64,000 nucleotides of DNA from positions 1 through 64,000 of the forward strand of contig JAEWJS010000082.1 of NCBI GenBank assembly GCA_023386495.1, given 5' to 3'. Below the pieces are notes generated by a model that was not told the DNA's origin, did not search any database, and saw only the letters and a list, made by a program, of their open reading frames with translations. Position 1 is the stretch's first letter. Each line of letters begins with the position of its first letter. A program made the translations under genes and the position numbers. Positions 51,255 through 60,700 of this stretch are shown one piece after another. This stretch comes from Bacillota bacterium (GTDB lineage Bacteria; Bacillota; Bacilli; Paenibacillales; Paenibacillaceae).

Positions 51255-52038
51255 GTCCGTCTAGCGCGCCTGCTGTAGTGCGGATTAGCCGAATTGCGAG
51301 CGTAGACGGAGCCCATTCCTCGTTGTAGGTTGGATTCGCCGAACTGGAGTACGCTTTTCGGATCACCGGAGTATAGAGTGCCTCTCTAAGTCGACCAATC
51401 AACACTAGAGCAGCACTGAAGATACAGAAGGCCTCTGTAAGCAGGCTAATCCGACTTACAGCCGCACCCTTCACCATTCGTTGTTCATCACATTAGTCAG
51501 CGGGATCATGGAAGAAACATTCGATATGTATCTGAGATTGGTGTAGAGGCCAGAGCATTTGATAGCGAAAGAGTAATGATGATGAATAGTACACGCCTAA
51601 GACACCTTGACAGGTGTCTTTTGTGCGCCGACATGTTGTGGAAGTCGCATGCGCATGAAGATAGTTGCCTTTCAGGCACTTAAATTGCTCGCATTAAGCG
51701 CTGTGGAGCGAATAAGTGCCTTTCGGGCAACTAAATGTTGCGAAATGGAGCAATGGGAGGCATGCGCACCGATTTAGTTGCTCGAAAAGCATCTACTGCC
51801 CCTTAAGTGCTGTGTTCCGTGTTATTAAGTGTTCCGGAAGCAACTAATCTTCCGAAGCTCGTGGAAGAGTGGCGTTTCGGTAGAATTCTCTATTTGGAGC
51901 AGGTCATACACGGGAATCTGAATCAATGCAACTTCATCATGAAGGAGTTTCGCAATGCCGCACGCGAAATGAGGTTGAAAGAATCATATAAGCCTGAAGA
52001 GTCTGCTAAGCAGGATAATAATCACAGTTAATGATTGG
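51255..52038. repeat. Intergenic stretch with decayed repeats
   Basis: No confident gene in nearly 800 bases. About 51265-51470 holds degenerate units of about 50 bases with GCGGATTAGCCGAA-like cores (also GGATTCGCCGAACT, GGATCACCGGAGTA). About 51655-51850 holds facing copies of AGTTGCC(T/C)(T/G)..GGCACTTA, one direct and one inverted. A 74-codon open frame at 51807-52031 has no ribosome binding site and no family match, and I do not call it a gene. Confidence 0.5.
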
Positions 52039-52932
52039 TTATATCAATCTTTTCAATAGCCTATTAGACTTTGATAAGTTCTGTTTATCTAAGCATAATT
52101 TGAATAGTTCGGCCGTTAAAATCTGTGGATTAATGGCTTGTGCAAGTATGAGGAAGCGAATCCAGATCAGGTGATCAGAGAGATTTTCGACAGAGATGCC
52201 GCGTTTTTTGGAGATGTAGGATCGAAGTTGCGCGGATATCTTTACAGCATGGATAGGATTCTTATTTGATTGATTCAGAGATTCGATTATAGGCTGCGGT
52301 TCGCTGCTTAGTAGGACATGACTTGGGTTTTCGCGGTAGACTGCAACCTTGATAGGAATCATGCGATTGTTTACGATTCGTCGGGGAACTGCATTTTCGT
52401 TTGTAAGCTTCTGTCGCCTGCCTTTTCTAGTGCATTTGACTTGAACAGTGAATTGATCGTAGGAGTCGGTAACGAGATGTTGCTTGTTTGGCAGATACAC
52501 TTTGGTAAACTCGATTAACTTCTTGTTCCACGCGTACACGGTATTGGGATGAAGTTTAATGATACTAGCTATCTGTTTTAAAGGGAGTCTATCTACTATC
52601 ACGAGTTTGATAAATAAAGGCCATTTATGGACATACCTGCTTCTATGAAACAGGGTGTTCGTTAAGTCGCTGAATATACGTTTACATTGTCGACAACAGT
52701 ACCGACGCCACTTAGTCCCTTTGACAAAGCCATACTGTACGTAGTTCGATACTGACCTTCCGGTTTGTTGAAGGCAATGGGGACAGAATACGCCATTGAT
52801 GAAGCGTTCCTTCCGAATTGTTATGTGGTCGATGTCCAGAAGCAGGTTGATTTCAGTAAGTAGTTCCTGAATCATTTCTTCTGTGCTTTTAACTTCGTTA
52901 TCTTTCTTTTCCTCACAATGCAGTTGTTCCAT
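52039..52932 (-). CDS. IS1595/IS1-like transposase-related protein under an SOS-type promoter
   Basis: 297 residues. The N-terminal part has a zinc ribbon (FCPHCLQQTGRSV ... RRYCCRQCKRIFSDLTNTLFHRSR) and an HTH (LPLKQIASIIKLHPNTVYAWNKKL), the start of IS1595-like transposases. The following part (VTDSYDQFTVQVKCTRKGRRQK) aligns loosely with an ISXO2-like DDE domain, but the acidic triad is not obvious. No terminal inverted repeats were found, so it may be domesticated. The promoter spacer holds a LexA-like box (52981-52994). ATG 52932 follows GGAGGAGGGGG; ATG 52965 is an alternative. AT-rich. Confidence 0.6.
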   Translation of the reverse strand: MEQLHCEEKKDNEVKSTEEMIQELLTEINLLLDIDHITIRKERFINGVFCPHCLQQTGRSVSNYVQYGFVKGTKWRRYCCRQCKRIFSDLTNTLFHRSRYVHKWPLFIKLVIVDRLPLKQIASIIKLHPNTVYAWNKKLIEFTKVYLPNKQHLVTDSYDQFTVQVKCTRKGRRQKLTNENAVPRRIVNNRMIPIKVAVYRENPSHVLLSSEPQPIIESLNQSNKNPIHAVKISAQLRSYISKKRGISVENLSDHLIWIRFLILAQAINPQILTAELFKLCLDKQNLSKSNRLLKRLI

Positions 52933-52972
52933 AGCCCCCGCCCCCTCCTCCAGATAAGTACCCATATGGGAT

Positions 52973-53001
52973 AGTATACCGGAACATTCGTTCCCGTACA
53001 A
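52973..53001 (-). promoter_or_regulatory. Promoter with LexA/DinR-type SOS box
   Basis: Minus strand TTGTAC (52996-53001), 17 bases, TATACT (52973-52978). The spacer contains the palindrome GGAACATTCGTTCC (52981-52994), which carries the GAAC-N4-GTTC core of Gram-positive LexA sites. A repressor bound here would block the polymerase. Confidence 0.6.
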
Positions 53002-53126
53002 TGACCTCAATCATTAATTGTTATTATCTTGATAACATCTCGGACCCGAGATTGCCAATCTGTGTTTCTGTCGTCTACGCTTACTAGCAAACGACGAGGA
53101 AACTCGAGATTTGGAGGAGTTTGAGA

Positions 53127-53708
53127 ATGAAATGTCCATCGATTTACAATTTTTATCGCGTGTATTTTGGGATTCCGAGCTCTGGAAAACTTCAATTTGC
53201 ATTAGCGATCAAGGATGCCCAAAAACAGTTAGGTGAAATGTTCACTGGATTAAGTTTTGAATGTTGTAAGCCGTATTGGACGCATCCATATGCGAGACAA
53301 CTAACCAAGACGTTTTTGAATAATTTTATTAATTTGGCAGGTCACCACTATCAGCACCCATTTGAATCGCTGTCGTATCATCATAATAATGTCCTAATGG
53401 CTAAGGAGATGCTGGGAACAAAGGTGTCGTTGGAGATACCATTTGCCTATGCATATGAACCAGAGCATTGCAGGATTATCTTTTTCGAATACGGCAAACT
53501 GGATGCTGTTCATCAATGGCAATCTGTATTTCGATCGCTATTGACTTTTAAACTGACAAATGAAATGCCTGTCTATGATCAGGTTGTGTACTGGGACTTG
53601 CTTAAGGGCAGTACGAGAACGATAGTCGATCGAGATGTTACCGAAGCGCCAGTGGAGATGGTTAAAGCAGCGGCTAGACGATATATCCAGCTGCGTGGAA
53701 GAATTTAA
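53127..53708 (+). CDS. Protein of unknown function next to the Wadjet operon
   Basis: 193 residues with no signal peptide or membrane helix and no family I recognise. The middle is aromatic and acidic (EIPFAYAYEPEHCRIIFFEYGKLDAVHQWQ). ATG 53127 is eight bases after GGAGGA; the TTG at 53121 is too close. It is AT-rich like the divergent transposase-related gene, unlike jetA 84 bases downstream on the same strand. It could be a defence accessory or a passenger. Confidence 0.65.
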   Translation: MKCPSIYNFYRVYFGIPSSGKLQFALAIKDAQKQLGEMFTGLSFECCKPYWTHPYARQLTKTFLNNFINLAGHHYQHPFESLSYHHNNVLMAKEMLGTKVSLEIPFAYAYEPEHCRIIFFEYGKLDAVHQWQSVFRSLLTFKLTNEMPVYDQVVYWDLLKGSTRTIVDRDVTEAPVEMVKAAARRYIQLRGRI

Positions 53709-53791
53709 AAGCAGCTGCTGTCCTATCAACAGTCGCGTCCCGCAAGACAGCTTGGTACAATAATAGCTAGAATCGCAAGGAGGGACGAATC

Positions 53792-55297
53792 GTGGATCCG
53801 ATCCTATCACCGGCAGGCCTGCGGGCGGTGCCGGAACTAAGCTATCTAACCGCAACGAATGTTGCGCGTTACCGCGCCATCATGAAGTTCATCTATATGG
53901 AGTATCAGCGCTTGAAATATTGGCTGCGGCCCGAGGAAATATTCGAAGGCGTACAAGCCTGGGACGTCCTTGAAGGATACACGTTGGAACTCTGTCTGTC
54001 GGATCTGGAAAGCCTGAAGAACTGGGGCAACCTGGCGTCGCGGCATGACGGCGGGCGGGCGCTTTCACTAGAAGAATATATGCGCAAGAAGAGTCAGTAC
54101 TTGCTGACGCCCTACTCGATCGAGATTGAACGGATGTTGGAAGCGCTCGAGAAGGTGAAAGGGTACGGCGGTTCGCTGGAGACTACGTACTTTGACACCA
54201 TTGCGGCGTGCGTGCACGAGATTCGGGAGAAGGCGGATACGCTCGGACCGGGCGAAGCGCTTCAGAACTGGGAGAAGCTCTACAGCGCCTTCAAGACGAT
54301 GCATGACAACGCTGCGGATTTCATCGCGAGCATTCATTCCATACAAGCAGAAGAGATGATGGCGACCGAGGGCTTCCTGCAATTGAAGGATAATCTGGTC
54401 AATTACCTGCAGCACTTCGTCAAAAGCCTTCAGCGGAGCGCCTACCGAATCGAAGGGCAGCTGCATCGGATCGGGGACGGTTTGAGGGATCTGTATCTGG
54501 ACAATGTGCTGGAGGACGAGCTCAGGAAGCCGCGGCTGGAGGAAGGCAAGTCGGCAGAGGAGCTTGCGCTTGAATTCCGTCAAGGCTGGCACAATCTGAG
54601 ACGGTGGTTCATTGGCGATGAAGCGGAGCTCAGCGAGCTCACGCTGCTCGAGAAAGCGACGAAAGAAGCGATAGCCAAAGTCGTGCGCAGCGCGGTACGT
54701 CTCCAAGAGCGCAGGCGCGGCGGCGTCAGCAGGCGCAATGACCTCGAGAGTCTTGGGCGGCGATTCGCCGAGCTGGACAGTCTGGATGAAGCGCATCGGC
54801 TTGCGGCATACGTGTTCGGGCTGTTTCCTTCGCGGCACCTGCAAGGACAGGATGCGCGAGAGACGGAGCGGGCCGATGCCTCGACGTGGGAGGAGCCGCC
54901 GAACGTCAGGCTCATCCGTACGCGCAGCCGGAAGAGGTCCGCTCGCACCGCCTCCGAGCCGATGCGGACCCATGCGGCCAAGCGGGAGGCCTATCGGGAG
55001 CTGGTCGAAGCGCAGCTTGCGGAAGAACGTGCTTTTATCGAAATGATGCAGGGCTACGGAGAGGTTGCGGTCGCCGAGCTTCCGGTGTTGAAAAGCAAGG
55101 AGCGTATGCGCTTATTGCAATGGATCGGACGGTGCACGGCGACGGGATCGCGGTCATTCGTCACGGCCGACGGACATCGCATCGCAGTCAAGCTTCCAGA
55201 GCATGAGGAGGAAGCGGTGCTTCGCAGTCAGGACGGCGAGCTGGCGATGTTGAACTACACGATCGAAGTGACGGGAGGCGGCGCGGCGGATGGCTAG
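53792..55297 (+). CDS. jetA: Wadjet type II protein JetA (DUF2397/TIGR02677)
   Basis: 501 residues, a kleisin-like subunit of an SMC-type plasmid-restricting complex. Early NVARYRAIMKFIYMEYQRLKYWLRPEEIF, a long helical middle (ALQNWEKLYSAFKTMHDNAADFIASI) and the basic DLESLGRRFAELDSLDEAHRLAAYVFGLFPSRHL segment fit TIGR02677. GTG start after AAGGAGGG. Overlaps jetB by eight bases. Identification rests mainly on the four-gene order and sizes, which match type II Wadjet. Confidence 0.88.
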   Translation: MDPILSPAGLRAVPELSYLTATNVARYRAIMKFIYMEYQRLKYWLRPEEIFEGVQAWDVLEGYTLELCLSDLESLKNWGNLASRHDGGRALSLEEYMRKKSQYLLTPYSIEIERMLEALEKVKGYGGSLETTYFDTIAACVHEIREKADTLGPGEALQNWEKLYSAFKTMHDNAADFIASIHSIQAEEMMATEGFLQLKDNLVNYLQHFVKSLQRSAYRIEGQLHRIGDGLRDLYLDNVLEDELRKPRLEEGKSAEELALEFRQGWHNLRRWFIGDEAELSELTLLEKATKEAIAKVVRSAVRLQERRRGGVSRRNDLESLGRRFAELDSLDEAHRLAAYVFGLFPSRHLQGQDARETERADASTWEEPPNVRLIRTRSRKRSARTASEPMRTHAAKREAYRELVEAQLAEERAFIEMMQGYGEVAVAELPVLKSKERMRLLQWIGRCTATGSRSFVTADGHRIAVKLPEHEEEAVLRSQDGELAMLNYTIEVTGGGAADG

Positions 55298-56534
55298 AGG
55301 CGGGACGACTTCATACGCGATCAGGCGGATGCGTGCGAATAAGAAGGCGGATGCCGAGCAATGGAATGAACGCCGGCGCGCGTGCGCGCATGCGCTGCTG
55401 AACCGGCCCTGGATTACGAAGGACAGCGATGCCGAGCTCTTCTACTGGATCAAGGATCAGTATACGGAGCTTAGGGACTGGTTCGCGGAATACACCGGCT
55501 TCCTTCTCATTCTGACGCGCACGATGGCCAAGCTGGATAAATCGCCGTTGATCGCGGAGCCGTGGATGGGCTTCGCCGATTTTCGCGATCCGCGGGACTA
55601 TGCACTCTTCACCTATTCCTTGTGGTTCCTGGAATCGAAGACCGAGCTTGATCAATTCGTCTTGACAGATATCGTCGAGCAGGTCAGCGAGCAGTTAAGG
55701 GCGACGGGCTTAGCACTGGATTGGGAGAATTATCAGCATCGGCTGTCCATGGTACGCGCGCTCAAGAAGCTGCGGCAGCTCGGCGTGCTCGTCCATATTG
55801 ATGGGGAAGAGTCGGACTGGGCGCATAACGCGGAGAAGAACGTGCTCTATGAGTGCGCGCCGGCGGCAAGGTATGTGCTGCGGCATTTCCCAAGGGAATT
55901 GAAGCAATACGAGCGACTGGACGACTGCAATGAACAGGTGGTCTATTCGGAGACGGCAGAAGGCGAACTGCGCAAGCGGCGGCATCGCGTGTACCGCAGG
56001 TTGCTGCTCGAGCCTGCCGTGGCGGATCTGGAATGGCAGCGGGACGATCTCTACTATGTCGTCACGCAGCGCAGGGCGATCATGGATAACATGCAGTTCA
56101 TGTTCGGCATGGAAGGGAGCCGTTATCGAGAGGGCTTGTTCTTCTTCTATCCGGAGCTAAGCGGGGAATGCGGCTTGTTCCCGACGGCGGCAGGCGTGTC
56201 CGATCTTGTGCTGCTGTTCGCCGGCGAGCTGCGAAGACGATTGGATTCACGAGACTGGTACGTATCCGAACAAGGGACGGTCGAGCTGACGCGAACGGAT
56301 GTGGAGGCCCTATTGTACGGGCTGAAGCAGCGATTCGGCGAGTACTGGAGCAAGGAGCATCGGGAGATGGGGCTCAGCGAGCTTGCGGACACGATGACGG
56401 CGCATATGGTCGAGTGGAAGCTGGGGCATTGGCTGGATATCGGCGAGGGCAGAGAACGCTTCGCTGTGTCGGCAGTCGTCTCGCGGTGGAACGCGGACTA
56501 TTCGCTCGATGAAGAGGAGGCGGGGACGGCATGA
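55290..56534 (+). CDS. jetB: Wadjet type II protein JetB (DUF2398/TIGR02678)
   Basis: 414 residues, the winged-helix (KITE-like) partner of JetA. It begins with a basic stretch (RRMRANKKADAEQWNERRRACAHALLNRPWITKDSDAELFYWIKDQ) and has the two wing-helix regions (YQHRLSMVRALKKLRQLGVLVHIDGEE). Overlaps jetA by eight bases and jetC by four (ATGA). Confidence 0.9.
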   Translation: MARGGTTSYAIRRMRANKKADAEQWNERRRACAHALLNRPWITKDSDAELFYWIKDQYTELRDWFAEYTGFLLILTRTMAKLDKSPLIAEPWMGFADFRDPRDYALFTYSLWFLESKTELDQFVLTDIVEQVSEQLRATGLALDWENYQHRLSMVRALKKLRQLGVLVHIDGEESDWAHNAEKNVLYECAPAARYVLRHFPRELKQYERLDDCNEQVVYSETAEGELRKRRHRVYRRLLLEPAVADLEWQRDDLYYVVTQRRAIMDNMQFMFGMEGSRYREGLFFFYPELSGECGLFPTAAGVSDLVLLFAGELRRRLDSRDWYVSEQGTVELTRTDVEALLYGLKQRFGEYWSKEHREMGLSELADTMTAHMVEWKLGHWLDIGEGRERFAVSAVVSRWNADYSLDEEEAGTA

Positions 56535-59500
56535 ATGGAGATCGATTGGAAGAAGCGGAGCAGCAGCGGCGTAACCGCTGGCAAATGAATCGGGCGGGTA
56601 TACTGAACTTCTGGTTCTATGAAGAGGAAGAATTCACGCTCGAGGACGGCAGGCTCGTACTGCGCGGCACGAACGGCGCCGGCAAGTCGGTCACGATGCA
56701 GAGCTTCGTGCCGCTCGTGCTTGACGGCGATAAGCGGCCGCATCGGCTGGACCCGTTCGGCTCGAAGGATCGCAAGATCGAGTATTACCTGCTCGGGGAC
56801 AAGGAAGAGCATACGGACCGCACTGGCTACTTGTGGCTGGAATTCGTGCACCCGGGCAAGAACGTCTATAAGACGATAGGAATCGGCCTCCGGGCACGCC
56901 GCGGCGTAACGCAGGTTGGCTTCTGGGGCTTCGTACTGGAGGACGGCAGACGGATCAATCATGACTTCTGGCTCTATGACCGGATGATGGAACTGGAGGG
57001 TCAAGGGAAGTATCCGCTTGACCGCAAGTCGCTGGAAGAGAGGATCGGCGCAGGCGGTCAGGTCGTGCAAGAGCAGCGGGCATACCGCGATCTCGTCAAC
57101 CGATCGCTGTTCGGCTACCACGACAAGGAAGCCTACGTGGACTTGCTGCAGCTGCTCGTCCAGCTAAGAAGCCCGAAGCTCTCCAAGGATGTGAAGCCCA
57201 CGGCGATCTACGAGATTCTGATTCAAGCGTTGCCGCCGCTGCAGGAGGAGGAGCTTCGGCCGCTGTCCGAAGTGATGGAGGACATGGACCAGCTCGCCGA
57301 CCGATTGGACGAGCTGAAGCTGCATCAAGCCGAGCTGGAGAAGCTGAACCGCAGCTATGAACAATATAATCGGTATTTGCTGTATCAGAGCGGCGACCAG
57401 CTGCTAGCCGCACATGGCGATCAAGAGATGGTCCAGCGGCAGCAGACTGCGTTATCGAAGGAACTGCAGGGTGCGCTGCAGGAGAAGGCGTCTGCGGAAG
57501 AGCAGCAGGCATCCGTTCGGGAGCAGCTGGTCGCTGCCGAGACCGAGCTGGAACTGCTGGGCCGAAGCGAAGCGATGGAGAAACAGCAGGAGCTTGAGCA
57601 GGCTGAACAGGTGCTGCGGGATACGGAGCAGTACGCGGTTCAGGCCCAGAAGCGCTTGACGGCCGCGCTTCGCAATCGCGAGGCCGCAGAGCTGGCAGCC
57701 GAGAAGGCGCGCAAGCTGCAGACAGAGCTGAGCGATGCGCAGCGGGAAGGGCTTGCCGAGCTGGAGGCGCTTGCAGGGGATATGGAGTTCGAGCACCACG
57801 GGGTGTATGCGAGATACTGGAGCCCGGAGCCGCCGGAAGACATGCAATTCCTCGCGGCATGGCGCAAGGATGCCGAAGCGCATCGCCATGCGATCGGCGA
57901 GGCCATGAAGCTGGCCGAGCAGGAGCGGGATGCAGGCCTGATGGTTGCCGAGTACGACAAGCAGCTCGGCGCTATGCGGGCGGACCGCGATCAAGCCGAG
58001 CAGGCGATGCGAGCATCGGAGACGGCGTCAGAGACGGCGCTTCGCGCGTGGAAGGACCGCTTGCTCGAGTGGAAGCAATCGCTGCAGTTGCTGCGATTGT
58101 GCGAGACGGCCGTGCAGGCGATGTTCGCCGCGAGCGGCGAGCTGTCGTACGAGCAGCAGGGCGTCGATGCGGTTATGCTGCCTGCCCGCCAAGAGGCTGA
58201 GCAGCAGAAGCAGGCCATGATCATGGCGAAGCTGGAGCGGGAGCAGGAGCTGAGGCAGCTCGAGACGGAGCTTGCCGGGCTGGCGGCGGAGAAGCGAGCC
58301 TGGGAAGAGACCCGCGAGCCTGAGCCGGCGCGCAGCGACGCGCGGTCGTTGACACGCAGCAGGTATGGCAAGGGGCAGGGCGCGCCGCTGTATGAAGCGT
58401 GCGAATTCTTGCCGCACATCGGCGCGGAGCAGCAGGCGAGCATCGAGCATGCGCTCTTGGCGAGCGGTCTGCTCGATGCGTGGATTCGACCGGATGGCCA
58501 GATCGGGACTGTTGATCCGCAGGACGAGGAAGTCTGGATCGCTGCGCAGCCGCTCGAGTGGGGATATACGCTGGCGGACGTGCTGCGGCCGCTTCCGTCT
58601 GCCGACTCGGGACTGTCGGAGCGGCAAGTGGAGGCAGCGCTGCGATCTTTTGCCTGGGGAGAAGGCTTCGATCCTGCTTCGTTCGCGATGGATCAGACGA
58701 CGATCGTCGTAGGCCGCGATTATTATCAGTTCGGCGCCGTCATCGGGAAAGTCGACGGTGCTGCCCATAAGGCGCAATATATCGGCAAGGAGGCCCGGAA
58801 GCGATTCAAGCTGTCCGAGATTGCGCGTCTGCGACAGGAGATGGAGAGATGCGAGGCGGACATCGAATCGAAGCGACTAAGCATCCGCGAGACGGAAGCA
58901 ACCGCCGCGGCCTTGCAAGATGAGCTTGCCGGCTTCCCGATCCATGATGACACGCATGAGACGCTTCGTGCGGCATGGAGTAGCCAATATGAGCGTACGA
59001 CTCGCTTCCGTGTGCTGCTGGAACAGGAGAACAAGATGGCGGACCAGCTTCGCAGCCGGCAGCAGCACTGGTTGCAGCTGAAACAGGCATTCATCGCAGC
59101 GACGGCGAAGTGGTCGCGCCTGAAGTCGCTGCGAGATCTGCAAGAGGCTCTCCAGACGATAGCAGGGTATCTGGAAGGCGTCTCCGCACTGCAATCGGAC
59201 TGGCGCGAATACCGGCAGCGAATGGCTGAAGCGCTGAGGTTCGAAGAAGAAGCAGGTCAGCAGGCTGCATTGGTCGAGATAGAGGAAGAGGAGCGGGATG
59301 CGCTGCTGGACAAGCAGATGGCGCTTCGCGTGAAGGTGGAACAACTGCGCAAACTGATGGTCGAGCTCGGAATCAGCGACTTGCATGCACGCATCAGCGG
59401 GCTTAAGGAGCGGCGCCGCGGACTGCTGACGGAGCAGAACCAGCTATCCGATGCTTTGATGGATTTGGCTTCGCGAATCGGCGCGCTTCGTGAACGGCAG

Positions 59501-60700
59501 TCTGCGATCGCGGATCAAGAGCGCGATGCGGAGGAGCGCTTCGCGAGAAGGCTGCGCGCCTTCAGCGAGGAATGGCGGCTGCAGCTTGTTCCCGAAGCAG
59601 CCGACCTCGCGCTGCGCGAGGAATCGCGTCCGGAATGGCTGGCAGCTTGCCGCACGATCGTCGAACGGCTGGATTCGAGCATGGCCCGCTCGAACAAAGA
59701 GCGGCTGAGCGGCGTTCTGCAGGATCAATTCAATGCGGTCAAGCATCTGCTGGGCGAATACGTACTGGAAGCGGAAATCAGCGAATTCGGCCGCATCACG
59801 CTATTGTCCATGCGCGACAGGACCCGGCCGCAGAAGCCCGCTGCCCTACTGGCAGAGATGTCCGAAATCTTAGCCGAGCAGGAGAGCCTGCTCAGCGAGA
59901 AGGATCGGGAGCTGTTCGAGGAGATTATTCTGCGCAGCGTCGGGAAGTCGATTCGGCAGCGCATCCAACGCGCAGAGCTGTGGCTGAAGACGATGAACAA
60001 GCTGATGGCGGAACGGGATACGTCGAGCGGTCTAAAGCTGCAGCTTCAGTGGCTGCCGAAGGCTGCGCAGTCAGAGGCGGAACTGAACAGCGACGAGTTG
60101 GTCGAATTGCTCCGCAGAGACTCGCACCTGCTGCGGGATGATGAAGTGGAGCGGCTTGTGGGACATTTTCGCTCGCGCGTTCAGTGGGCCAAGCAAGGGG
60201 CTGCGGAGGAACGGGAGGCGCTGCGCAAGCATATCTACGACATGCTGGATTACCGCTCGTGGTTCCAATTCTCGCTTCGCTATAAAAAGGGGGAGGAGAC
60301 GCAGTACCGCGAGTTGACCGATGCGCGGTTCAACGTGCTGAGCGGCGGCGAAAAGGCGATGTCGATGTACATCCCGCTGTTCGCCGCGACGTACTCCCGT
60401 TATGCAGATGCACATCCGGATGCGCCGAAGATCATCTCGCTGGATGAAGCATTCGCAGGGGTGGACGATGAGAACATTCGCGACCTGTTCGGACTGCTGA
60501 CAGAGATGGATTTTGACTATATGATGACTTCGCAAGTGTTGTGGGGGTGCTATGATACGGTTCCGAAGCTGGGCATCTGCGAAATCTACCGGCCGAAAGA
60601 TGCCGATTACGTTACGGTGTTCCGATATCGATGGAATGGCAGGAGGCTGGAACCCATTGCTGCGGACGAAGCTGTGGACGAAGGAGATCGGGAACAGTGA
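56531..60700 (+). CDS. jetC: Wadjet type II SMC-like ATPase JetC (TIGR02680)
   Basis: 1389 residues. Walker A GTNGAGKS (46-53), then long coiled coils (about 240-620 and 780-1230) around a hinge region. The C-terminal half-site has the signature LSGGEKAMSM (1270-1279) and Walker B IISLDEAF (Asp1305, Glu1306). This is the MukB/SbcC-like loop extruder of the complex, which finds and compacts small circular DNA. Overlaps jetB and jetD by four bases each. Confidence 0.94.
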   Translation: MNGDRLEEAEQQRRNRWQMNRAGILNFWFYEEEEFTLEDGRLVLRGTNGAGKSVTMQSFVPLVLDGDKRPHRLDPFGSKDRKIEYYLLGDKEEHTDRTGYLWLEFVHPGKNVYKTIGIGLRARRGVTQVGFWGFVLEDGRRINHDFWLYDRMMELEGQGKYPLDRKSLEERIGAGGQVVQEQRAYRDLVNRSLFGYHDKEAYVDLLQLLVQLRSPKLSKDVKPTAIYEILIQALPPLQEEELRPLSEVMEDMDQLADRLDELKLHQAELEKLNRSYEQYNRYLLYQSGDQLLAAHGDQEMVQRQQTALSKELQGALQEKASAEEQQASVREQLVAAETELELLGRSEAMEKQQELEQAEQVLRDTEQYAVQAQKRLTAALRNREAAELAAEKARKLQTELSDAQREGLAELEALAGDMEFEHHGVYARYWSPEPPEDMQFLAAWRKDAEAHRHAIGEAMKLAEQERDAGLMVAEYDKQLGAMRADRDQAEQAMRASETASETALRAWKDRLLEWKQSLQLLRLCETAVQAMFAASGELSYEQQGVDAVMLPARQEAEQQKQAMIMAKLEREQELRQLETELAGLAAEKRAWEETREPEPARSDARSLTRSRYGKGQGAPLYEACEFLPHIGAEQQASIEHALLASGLLDAWIRPDGQIGTVDPQDEEVWIAAQPLEWGYTLADVLRPLPSADSGLSERQVEAALRSFAWGEGFDPASFAMDQTTIVVGRDYYQFGAVIGKVDGAAHKAQYIGKEARKRFKLSEIARLRQEMERCEADIESKRLSIRETEATAAALQDELAGFPIHDDTHETLRAAWSSQYERTTRFRVLLEQENKMADQLRSRQQHWLQLKQAFIAATAKWSRLKSLRDLQEALQTIAGYLEGVSALQSDWREYRQRMAEALRFEEEAGQQAALVEIEEEERDALLDKQMALRVKVEQLRKLMVELGISDLHARISGLKERRRGLLTEQNQLSDALMDLASRIGALRERQSAIADQERDAEERFARRLRAFSEEWRLQLVPEAADLALREESRPEWLAACRTIVERLDSSMARSNKERLSGVLQDQFNAVKHLLGEYVLEAEISEFGRITLLSMRDRTRPQKPAALLAEMSEILAEQESLLSEKDRELFEEIILRSVGKSIRQRIQRAELWLKTMNKLMAERDTSSGLKLQLQWLPKAAQSEAELNSDELVELLRRDSHLLRDDEVERLVGHFRSRVQWAKQGAAEEREALRKHIYDMLDYRSWFQFSLRYKKGEETQYRELTDARFNVLSGGEKAMSMYIPLFAATYSRYADAHPDAPKIISLDEAFAGVDDENIRDLFGLLTEMDFDYMMTSQVLWGCYDTVPKLGICEIYRPKDADYVTVFRYRWNGRRLEPIAADEAVDEGDREQ

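Noticed and set aside
51807..52031. 74-codon gene
   Set aside because: No ribosome binding site, no recognised family, and it lies in decayed repeat sequence.
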